From NCBI RefSeq assembly GCF_008831285.2, contig NC_045140.1, positions 1,839,528 to 1,903,527 on the forward strand: a stretch of 64,000 nt of DNA. The letters are read 5' to 3'. Position numbers and translations under genes: made by a program. A model generated the notes under the pieces. The model was not told the origin of the DNA and did no database searches. It worked only from the letters and a program-made list of their open reading frames with translations. Positions 12,501 to 35,981 of this stretch are shown here, one piece after another (the first letter of the stretch is position 1; every line of letters starts with the position of its first letter). The DNA comes from Nymphaea colorata. Its lineage: Eukaryota > Streptophyta > Magnoliopsida > Nymphaeales > Nymphaeaceae.

Positions 12501-12936
12501 TCAGAAACGCCTGAAAACCGGATCTTGACCATTCAAAACTAGGCTGGGCAGACGGTAAATTCAGAAATGAAGAAAGGCCACTTAAATGCGTCACGGCTTT
12601 CTCCTCAAATAAACAAAAGAACAAGCACAATATTTCGAGGCGGGAGCCAAGCAAAGAAAAATGTTCCGGTATCACTTTTGTTCTTCTTGAAAACGACACT
12701 ACGGCAAGAGAGAGATAGAGAGATCCGATCGTTAGAGGATCGAGAAACTTGCCTGCATCGGAGGTTGCCTGCTGGGATAAGAAACGAGGTGTGCTCCGGG
12801 ACGCTGGAGAGAACAACGAGGACGACGATGCAGCCGCCGCCGCCGCTCGACGAATCAGCGCGCCATCCTTCGACCTTCCGGCGAGGGCAGCAGAAACCGT
12901 CAGTGTATGAAGAGAAGCCGCGATCCTTCGCCACAT
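6535..12936 (-). CDS. COX5B: Cytochrome c oxidase subunit 5b, mitochondrial
   Basis: Nuclear-encoded structural subunit of respiratory complex IV. Exons on the minus strand are 12753-12936, 8403-8494, 8272-8322, 7466-7532, 7277-7356 and 6535-6591, giving 176 aa. The N-terminus begins MWRRI and is Ala/Ser/Arg-rich, typical of a mitochondrial presequence of about 55 residues. The mature part carries KKRVEDVMPIATGHE (residues 69-83), the EAPAIVQSYYDKR block (110-122), VVWFWLEK (137-144), and the metal-site cysteines C126, C150 and C153, with CPVC at 150-153. Plant subunits keep three of the four cysteines of the animal zinc site. The C-terminus is Gly/Asp/His-rich. The 4258-bp first intron has a GC donor (CAG followed by GCAAGT) and an AG acceptor. 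The other introns are GT-AG. The start is the first ATG in frame; sequence upstream is open but lacks an ATG. Confidence 0.95.
9431..9790. mobile_element. Possible MITE of the TATGTCAC/GGGTGC family
   Basis: The left end reads TATGTCACATGGGTACAGG followed by repeats of ACGGGTGC. The right part is rich in the complementary CACACCCATGT. A related end in inverse orientation occurs at about 32150-32212. The interior is AT-rich and non-coding. Ends and target duplications are not precisely resolved. Confidence 0.35.
10059..10220. repeat. Diverged 57-bp direct repeat
   Basis: Segments 10059-10115 and 10164-10220 align without gaps. Both end in GATGCAGGCCCTG and share TTCACTTC and ATTG blocks. They lie in COX5B intron 1. 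Confidence 0.6.
10426..10458. repeat. (CT)n microsatellite
   Basis: CT tract with one CCC interruption in COX5B intron 1. Confidence 0.9.
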
Positions 12937-12962
12937 CGTGTCCCAGGTCTCCCCGGTCAACC

Positions 12963-12971
12963 CTCTCTCTA

Positions 12972-13030
<59 letters not shown>
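12963..13030. repeat. (CT)n/(GA)n tract just upstream of COX5B start codon
   Basis: About 68 bases of nearly pure CT, which reads as GA on the COX5B sense strand. It ends 27 bases upstream of the ATG, so it probably lies in the 5' leader or core promoter. GA/CT tracts are common in plant 5' leaders. A role here is inference. Confidence 0.9.
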
Positions 13031-13324
13031 GTATCCCCCTCCGGAGTGAGCGGACGAAGAAAAAGCCGACGCCCCAGAAGAAGCAGCCGCCAGCCGGGCA
13101 GTGGAGGCAGTGACCGTAAAAATGGTTATTTTTTTGCTAGGGCGGAAGCTGTCTGGCTATTCGTGGTCAACGGACGGAAAAGACCTTTGACTGAATCTAG
13201 TCAAACCAGCTCCTCGCGCTCGCTCGTCGGCGACTCCCTTGCCTTTGCCTTCCATCCCATGTAGGGCGTCGCCCATTGCTCGCCCATCGGGTTCGGACAC
13301 AGCCGGGAAGTCGCGCCAAGCTCG

Positions 13325-13368
13325 GGCCCACCTTTGATGGAGCCCACACCAGTATAGAACACCACGTG
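13325..13368 (-). promoter_or_regulatory. Two site II (TGGGCY) elements and a G-box upstream of COX5B
   Basis: On the COX5B sense strand the order is CACGTG (13363-13368), TGGGCT (13341-13346) and TGGGCC (13325-13330), about 390-430 bases upstream of the ATG. Site II elements bound by TCP factors, and ACGT/G-box motifs, are established regulators of plant genes for cytochrome c and cytochrome oxidase subunits. The motifs are seen directly. Their function at this locus is inferred. Confidence 0.5.
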
Positions 13369-15128
13369 ACTGACGCCATCCCCTCCTCTATCCAGTAATC
13401 GGGGGAACCATAAAATATTAACGTATATCTATTTGGTGCCCGTCTTGTCTTTCCTTTGTTTATTAAATTTAACGTTAAAGAAATTGTGGGGAAGTGAACC
13501 GGATGATGACCTTTAAACTTCTCATGCATATTGGTTTAGTAAAGTAATCAAAACAATTAGGACCTTGTTTTCTTGATCTATCATGATAATAGGAAACCAA
13601 CCATTTACAAACAAAAACCTATATATATTATAATATTGCACTGTGATTATGGCTTTTCAAAGTTAACTAAGTCATTTAGTTAGAACTGTCATCCAACGTG
13701 ATGAACAGATAAAAGAAAAGCAAAGACAAAAAGATGATAAATATTTTTATTTTACACTTTTTTTTTTCTCAACCATTCATCTGTTTTCATATGAACAGCC
13801 ATGTCTAAATAGTTGGGTGACTCTAGATAGTCGGAGTCATTATTTGCTCACTCTATATACCTAGATTTTGTTTTTTCTTTGTTTTTACTAGCTAGATTAG
13901 CTTTCATGAGTTTAGTATAACAGTACTTGACTTTTGACAAGCCAACATAGCCAATTTAAAATACGTCGACTTCGTCTTAATGGTGTTTTATATAGAAAAG
14001 TTGGTAAATTATTAACCTTGAAACGAAATCTTGGTCGAGTGGGATGGAGTATTAATTAAGAGAATACACTTGTGGAGGATTGAGACATTTAGGTTTCAGG
14101 CTCTGCGTTCTGAAAACCCTGTCGCTAACATGTCTGCTTCAAAGCCTAAGCGTCGTTCAGCTTCACGAAGAAGTTGATGTTTCGGACAACGGCCCCCTGG
14201 GCCTAGAGTTTTGACGCCTGTTTCAGAATGGTCATTGTCCTTCAGAAAAAACAAATGTTAAACCGTCTGCATCCTTCAAGTACATTTCATGCGCTTCCCA
14301 TGTCGGGCATATTTCACTACTCAACTGTCATAGTAAGCACTCAAGTCAGCAAAATTAACATTAGGACCACATATATATATATATAAAGAAAATTTATATT
14401 TACATATAATGTTCATTTTGTTAGACTATTTCTTTTCATCTAGTAAACGAAAATTTATTCACCAGAGACAGGAGTGTGTTCGTTTAACTAGAAAAACAAT
14501 ATAAGATAGTGTCAATTTCGTGGAAGAAGACCAATCGTCGGCTAAAGATGAGGGCTACCATCCTGCTGATGAATCAAAGCTTTTGCCCTTGTTGACCCCA
14601 ATGGTTGTTTGTTGTCATGGCAGTAGTTCTACCTGATGCTACCCAAAAAGGGTCTGATGACCTCTCCGACTCCTCCTTAGAGATTTGAAGGTTTGATGGT
14701 AAACCATCTCCGGTGATCTCCAATGACTTGTAGAATAGATGAAGACGCCATTCTAATGGACTGCCATAGCTTGTTTCAGCTGTGGCTCGATGAAGAGGCA
14801 TGGATTACAACTATGCGGTCAATGGGTTGATATTGCAAGAAAACGGTTTATTGGTTAGGGTGGATGGCAAAGAAGTGCTGAAGCTAGTTTTGAGAAAAGG
14901 GACTTGGAGCCTTGGCCACCAGGCCCTCAATGCTAACAGGTAGATGCGAGGAGCATCACTCAAGCTGGAAGAGTACTTGAAGTAATAGGATAGGGGTCGT
15001 TTGAGATGCTACTATCTCATGCATCTAACCCAAAAATTGATTAGATTCATTCAATACTTTAAAAAGTGTTCAGTGAGATTGCAATATTTTGAAAGATACA
15101 TAAAACAATAACATAATACTACTACTGT

Positions 15129-15224
15129 TGCCAAACAGCCCTAAGGATCCTCTCTTCCAATGAATGGTGAATGCTATGCCAAACAGCCCTAAGGATCCTC
15201 TCTTCCAATGAATGGTGAATGCTA
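15129..15224. repeat. Perfect 48-bp tandem duplication
   Basis: Units 15129-15176 and 15177-15224 are identical, each starting TGCCAAACAGCCC and ending GTGAATGCTA. Perfect identity suggests recent origin. Confidence 0.95.
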
Positions 15225-15251
15225 AAGAAGGTGATTGTCTAAGAGTGAGCA

Positions 15252-15272
15252 TGTGTGTGTGTGTGTGTGTGC

Positions 15273-15322
<50 letters not shown>

Positions 15323-15334
15323 GAGGGAGAGAGA
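15252..15334. repeat. (TG)n-(GA)n compound microsatellite
   Basis: TG units at about 15252-15270 are followed by GA units, with minor interruptions, to 15334. Confidence 0.95.
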
Positions 15335-15638
15335 ATCAACTAATGTCATGACAACCAAAACAATGATTGACAATCCACCAGGATAAAATGTGTTAAAAGA
15401 GTTATACAAATCGACACCCATTTTACAATTTCCATTTCCGTGACCCTCGATCGCCGATCACCATTGCATGAATGACCAGACCAGCACCAGCACCAGCAAA
15501 TTCGGATTTTGGTTTCCAAGGAGAATAGTCAAGCAATGTTTGCCACCAATTTGGACGTTGGAGAATGCAGTCGTCTCTGGTGCCGAAATTTTTTCTGGGC
15601 CCGTCTGATGATGCTTTCAGGAGAAATAAACTCGGAGC

Positions 15639-30849
<15,211 letters not shown>

Positions 30850-31525
30850 TCTCACAAACACTTGAAAGTAACCCCAGAAGAGTTACGTGCAAGTCCAAAA
30901 ATCGGAGTCCCGGAGATTAAGGAAGGGTGCCCAAGATGCTCACTCTCGGGTGTGTCTGTGAGAGAGAGGGAGTGAAGGCGCGAGCGGCGAGCACTTGAAC
31001 GGATAGAGGGATAAAAATAACAATATCATGGGGACACGCCTCGTTTTGTACTTAACGGATAGGCGTCGCGGAAATATCTGTGCCCCTGCGACGATTTAGA
31101 CCTTAATCTGTCGTGACCGGACCTTCATCTCTGCCAGCAAATTCTTTACATTGGAAGCCCAATTAACTGGTATCAATTTTTAAAAGGCACATTATATATG
31201 TACATGAAACCATGAATATCTAATGTTTGAATGAAATTTTTATGACAAAAAAAAATGTAAGACTTCATAAGACGATCTTTAAAATTACTTGAATGAGACC
31301 AAATCAAACAGAAGGAAATTTTCTTAAAGAAATCACTTGTTCGGCGTTTAAATAAGGCGAAATTTCAAAAAAAGGGTGTTGGTCCCACGTCCTTAAATTC
31401 CTTATGAATTTGATGTGCGAATCAAATTATCTTTATTTTTAAGATAGAGCATTTGATATTTTGCGTCCAAACTTGAGTTAGATTTGTGACAAATAATTAG
31501 AAAATAAGGAATATTGCTAAAATGG

Positions 31526-31530
<5 letters not shown>

Positions 31531-31608
<78 letters not shown>
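31531..31608. repeat. (AT)39 microsatellite
   Basis: Seventy-eight bases of uninterrupted AT dinucleotide, about 700 bases upstream of the RNase J start codon. It is likely length-variable and able to form cruciform or hairpin structures. Confidence 0.98.
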
Positions 31609-31613
<5 letters not shown>

Positions 31614-31904
31614 AAATATAAATTGTTTCTACTTAAAATTGGCCGACCTTTTAAAGTTTAAACCATCCTCTGTAACTGCAAAATATCTTGCCTATGATAA
31701 AAGACAATATTCTTAAATTTTGTTGTCCAGATATAGAATATCCACGAAAAGTATGAATGCAAGAACAAAAAGATTCCATTGACAAAGGAGTGCTGGCCTC
31801 TACGTGAATATGTACATGTTGCAAATGCAAAGTTTCAATAAACCCTTAAGTCTGCATGCACAACATTGAGGGCCAAGTCACCGGACTCTTCTATTTTACT
31901 GCTG

Positions 31905-32212
31905 CATCAGAGTCCGCATCAAGTTGGTGCGCACCGGACATGGGTGTGGCTCCGACTCACACCCGAGCCCAATTAAAATGTCATGTTATTAAATTACTTA
32001 TATAATATATGTTGTTTTGATATTTTCCTATGCAATACAATTATTCAAGTACGGTATATACATTAATAACTACATTGTAATAATATGTTTATTCTGGTAT
32101 GTATATAATAAATAAAAAATTAAAAAAAATACTTTCACCGCACCGCCTCACCTAAATTTTTTGGGATGTGCCATTCTGGCACCCGCACCCCGCACTATGG
32201 TGACATAGGTTG
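31905..32212. mobile_element. Possible MITE related to the COX5B-intron repeat
   Basis: The right end contains GGCACCCGCACCCCGCACTATGGTGACATAGG-type sequence, whose inverse complement resembles the left end of the repeat at 9431. The left part contains GGTGCGCACCGGACATGGGTG. The interior is AT-rich. Confidence 0.35.
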
Positions 32213-32218
32213 AGGGAT

Positions 32219-33033
32219 TAGGGGGCATTTGATTCACAAGAATCGCTAGAATTTTGGAGTTCGAAATATAGTTTTTTTTTTTTTTAAATGGAAATCGTAA
32301 TGAAACCCAAAATTTTAAGTCTAAACCAATTCCGGAATCAGAATTCTTAAATCAAAACCCCACCCTGGGGTCTGATTTTCATTAAGAATTAATTGATCTT
32401 TCTTATGCAATATCTATAAGTTGCATAGGTGTTATCTACATCTGCGATGAGTAAGGCTGGGCCTTGAGCGGACCTGGCCCGGCCTGACCCAAAAAGGGTC
32501 GGTCTATGGTCGGGCCACAACTTGCGATTCTTGCCTGGGCTTGGCTAACTACTCGAAACCCGAGCCTAGGCCCGACCCAAACCTATGTATTATTATAATT
32601 AATTATAATAAAAATATGTAATTATATTTATATATATATATATAATAATAATATTAAAAGTAAATTATTGGGCTGTTGAGTCGAGCAGAGACCAGGCATG
32701 CCTAACAACTTATCGGCTGCCCTGGCACTCAATTTTCGGGCCCGGGCTGGGCCGATGCCTAGCTTTACTGGTATGAGTTAGATGCTTTCAGTAATTACAT
32801 GTGAATCCAGCTTCGAAAATTTTAAATCCCATTAAACCAAACAAGTCATTTTTTACTTCAGCAATTTTGAATTATGGAATCAAGATTCCAAGTTATCAAA
32901 CAACACGTGAAAAATTAGAATTGGAACCAAAATTCATCTTGGAATCCAAAATATCAAACAAGCAGCAAAAATTAGATTTGGAATCAAAATTCATTTTGAA
33001 ATCAAAATTCCAGACCGATCAAACGCCCCTCCT
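32219..33033. mobile_element. MITE-like element with GGGGCATTTGAT / ATCAAACGCCCC ends, carrying a nested insertion
   Basis: The left terminus GGGGGCATTTGATTC and the right terminus GATCAAACGCCCCTCC are inverse complements with few mismatches, and both are followed inward by GAATTTTG-type sequence. The arms are rich in AAATTC/GAATT. A second element at about 32450-32770 lies between the arms. No target duplication is clear. Confidence 0.45.
32450..32770. mobile_element. GGCCCGG-type MITE nested inside the 32219-33033 element
   Basis: The left arm contains GTAAGGCTGGGCC followed by GGCCCGGCCTGACCC. The right arm contains the inverse-complementary GGGCCCGGGCTGGGCC and ends near GCCTAGCTTTAC. 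The centre is AT-only. Flanks GCGATGAG and GGTATGAG may be a degraded 8-bp target duplication. Confidence 0.45.
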
Positions 33034-34559
33034 AAAGGAAGAACAATCACGTACACAAGCAATAGAATTCACAATGGAAGAAGGAAGGGGAGAGACCAAA
33101 TGTTCAAATAAAGATAAGCAAGACTTTATTAATATAAAGTGGACGTGGGTGAAGAGAATCTAATAAAAAGATGAGCTTGTTGACAAGGAAAGCACCAAGA
33201 AAATAAAAAAGGTATTCCAATATGTCTTCTTGCTGCCGACGCTTGCCTTCATCAGCAACTAGAGAGCAAGAATTTGCCCTTTTGAAGCCAAATATAAATT
33301 GGTAAAACAAATTGAAACCCTTGTTCGTTCTTGTTTCTTCAAGTGCTTCACCACCCATATGCTTAACCCTTTGATCTTGATCAAGTAAACCTTTGAACTA
33401 GAAATCTGGTCAACACTATCCACCTTTCTGAACCATTCAGTTTAAAAGTCAAATTCAGATCTCGATATGAATTTCTTATATTGAATTCATATTGTAAATG
33501 CAAGATATTTGGATTCAGATATGGTATAGACTTGTATTCGTTGCGTATTTGAATTTTAATCCAGATTTGTATGTGAGTTTAATCTCATATTGAATTCAGA
33601 TAAAGTATATACTATTTTTTTGTTCGTTCTTGAATTCGAATCTGAATATATATGAACATCCAAAAAAGCAGATGTAGCTTTTGAATCGAATGAGATTTGT
33701 TGACATCTCCAAATGGAAGGATACTTACTCGAACTCGAACTAGTACATCTGAGCTATTGGCTTCAACATCCGGCATGAGCGATTGGGGATCATCGTCAAT
33801 TCACGAAGCAAATTTATTTTCCCTTTGTCATATTTAAAGTAATAATTGGACATTGATTTTATCCTAACGAGTTGAACAAATCTAACTCATTTTAACAATC
33901 TTGAAATTTTGTCATGCATCTAACGAAAAAAAAATAAAAGAGTATGCGATCTTAGGTAACTTGATTAATTTTTTAAGGTGAGACTGTTAGAAACATTATG
34001 TACTTTACAAAAAAGTACGTTTATATATTAAAGAAAATGATGTCTGTGATTTTGTTATGATGCGTATTCAATAGCACGAGAAATGCATTAAGAGAAATTT
34101 TCAAATAAAATAAATACGACTTTACCTATTTAAGTTTTTATTTATTTTTATCCTTTTACGATGTCATTACCTTCTATAGATATAGATATAGCAGATGATC
34201 GATCATACCATTTTCTCTAATTCAGAAAACACACGTAGCCATGTATTTTTTTTTGGTTGGTTTGAATTTCACTTAGGATAAAACCCGCAATGTTTGTACT
34301 GAATTATAATGAGGTTTATAATATACGTTTTTAACTCTGAGTGTCGTACTTGCCACTTTTTGTAATAAAAAAAAAAAACCCAAAATACTAACAGTCTTAC
34401 CACCCAATTGCACTAGGCTTCTTGAAACTAGTGATGCAACATAGTTACCATACTTGTATACTAAAAATATACAACCCAAATATTTAACCTGTTTTTTAGG
34501 GGACAAAAAGGTTAGTCGTCAAGGCCGCTTCATCCATACGGACCACACTGGCCTCAATT

Positions 34560-34771
34560 AAGGGTGGGTGCCGCGTCGGGGCTTGGTATGGGGCATTGTA
34601 TTTTTAAAAATCATTTTTATTATTAATGATATATACTTTATTATTAAAAATATATTTTATATTCATAAAAATTATTTTATATTAAAAAAATTATTATAAA
34701 TGGGCCGAATCCGGGTTTTGGGTGTCGGGTTCGACTTTGGGACATCGGGCGGGCCCAATGCCCACCCCTAA
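34560..34771. mobile_element. hAT-like MITE with 8-bp target site duplication
   Basis: A 212-bp element. The left end is AAGGGTGGGTGCC. The right end in inverse complement is TTAGGGGTGGGCATTGG. The flanks are CCTCAATT (34552-34559) and CCTCAATA (34772-34779), seven of eight bases identical. The GGGTGGGC-type terminus and 8-bp duplication are characteristic of hAT elements. The interior is AT-rich and non-coding. Confidence 0.65.
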
Positions 34772-35855
34772 CCTCAATACAAGAAATACATCCTTCAAGT
34801 TTGGATCTAGATCCAAACCGGATCATCCAAAAAATCGCTCCAGCACGCAACATGGTCCGATTCTAATAATACCAAAGCGGGGCCCACCCTCCACCACCAA
34901 CCCCATTACCATTAGCCGTGCATAACTGACTGGCCAGGTCACATGAAATTTGTTGCTTTCTGATCGGGTCCAAATTGTCCCATAAAAAATTAACTTATTG
35001 TTCGCCATCAGTCGATGTCTCCTACCAAACCCCTGACTCGGAATCACGACCGTCTCGATCTAAAGCAGAACCGTTTTAATATGGAGCCTAGCCTAGACCA
35101 AACCTGACCCTGTCTATCGAAGAACATACAATAAAATGAGCATGAACACGCGCTTAGTCGAGCCTATGGCACGAGGCTTGACGGGAGCGCAAGCTAGGTT
35201 GGGTGGTCCGGTAGGGTCAACGAGGCGCCTCACCCTGTCTTTGACTTTTGTCCACCTCTACCAACCATGGGCACGGTGGGCCTGATGCCACTTTAGGACT
35301 AAATGCACGGACTGCAGAGTCAATAATACGTTGATCTTAGACTTGATCGAGAGAGGTTGATCGTGGACTACCGAATCGAGTCTTTGACCGATTCCAGTTA
35401 AAAACCGATTCGATAGTGTCCAGGCCCAGCTCCTTTACCCAACTTAAAACGGAAGATGATATTTTCTTTGACAGACCAATACTTTCTATAATTTCAGAAA
35501 AGTCCGAAGCTCTGAAAGTTTTTTCATATTGGTCGCAGCTTCTGCTGGCAAGTGGCACCTGTAGAGCGTGCATGCTTACGGTCGCATCTTAACTCAGGTT
35601 AAAATTTAACCAAAGTTGAGTTAAAAGACTGGTTATTTTTGTAAATTCGACAAGAGAGATTAATGAATTGGAATAAGAGTTTGAACGTTTGAAAATAGCA
35701 AACTGCAACTTTTGCCTTCCAGGTTGAGTACATTAAACAATTTATAAATTTCAAGTCTGATCAAGGTTTTTTAAATAAAGTTGGGCATCAGGAGGAAATT
35801 TACGTAGGGGGAACGCCGCCTCGCCGAGGCAGAGAGGTTTTAAAAGAGGGGAGGG

Positions 35856-35951
35856 ATGAATGATGAGGCTCCACCAGGGAGTGCTGCATCTGCTTCATCT
35901 CCTGTGCTGACAGTGGAGAGAGTCCTTTCTTCCTTATCAGAGAAACCCTAA
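35856..35951 (+). promoter_or_regulatory. Possible upstream open reading frame in ASS leader
   Basis: A 31-codon frame (ATG at 35856, TAA at 35949-35951) ends 30 bases before the ASS start codon. It would be translated only if transcription starts upstream of 35856. A TTTTAAAA sequence at about 35838-35845 could be a TATA-like box, which would place the start downstream of the uATG and exclude it. Real but untested. Confidence 0.25.
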
Positions 35952-35952
35952 A
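35943..35952 (+). promoter_or_regulatory. Telo-box (AAACCCTAAA) 30 bases before the ASS start codon
   Basis: The motif AAACCCTAA is established in 5' regions of many plant housekeeping and translation-related genes. Here it is an exact match close to the start codon. Its activity at this gene is inferred. Confidence 0.5.
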
Positions 35953-35981
35953 ATTTTATCTCTGGAGGGAATCCCAGTTCC

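Larger units (their letters stand above)
8495..12752 (-). other. COX5B intron 1: long GC-AG intron with repeats
   Basis: The donor reads CAG|GCAAGT on the minus strand and the acceptor TGCAG. This join restores a Glu codon and a leader-to-mature junction like that of plant homologues. No GT donor nearby keeps the frame. The intron contains a GGTACGGGTGC-type repeat at about 9431-9790, a 57-bp diverged direct repeat (10059-10115 and 10164-10220) and a CT tract at 10426-10458. I see no other gene in it. Confidence 0.85.
12937..15638. other. Spacer between COX5B promoter and RNase J 3' end
   Basis: The GC-rich COX5B promoter region occupies about 12937-13400. The remainder is AT-rich, with no recognised gene. 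A 110-codon minus frame at 13197-13529 overlaps the promoter and shows no motif. It also holds a perfect 48-bp tandem duplication (15129-15224) and a TG/GA compound microsatellite (15252-15334). Confidence 0.6.
30850..35981. other. Divergent RNase J-ASS spacer, transposon-rich
   Basis: Head-to-head spacer of 5.1 kb. The first ~250 bases are GC-rich and hold the RNase J leader and promoter, with GA-rich sequence near 30958-30975. From about 31140 to 34800 it is a cluster of repeats: the (AT)39 tract, several MITE-like elements listed separately, and an ATTCAGAT/GAATTC-rich low-complexity stretch at about 33440-33660. From 34800 to 35800 I see no gene. The ASS promoter lies at about 35800-35981. 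Confidence 0.6.

Noticed and set aside
12567-13049. 160-codon plus-strand frame over COX5B exon 1
   Set aside because: It is the antisense shadow of COX5B exon 1 and of the CT microsatellite, which gives its Ser/Leu repeats.
13197-13529. 110-codon minus-strand frame upstream of COX5B
   Set aside because: It overlaps the GC-rich promoter region, contains the site II and G-box block, and shows no family motif; GC-rich sequence has few stops by chance.
14574-14801. Searched as a home for the last RNase J exon
   Set aside because: It lacks the expected Trp-Pro-Tyr-Phe-Asp motif, which is found instead at 15639-15719 with correct phase and an intact acceptor.
35337-35573. 78-codon minus-strand frame upstream of ASS
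   Set aside because: No recognisable domain and no neighbouring exons; surrounding sequence looks like degraded repeat DNA.
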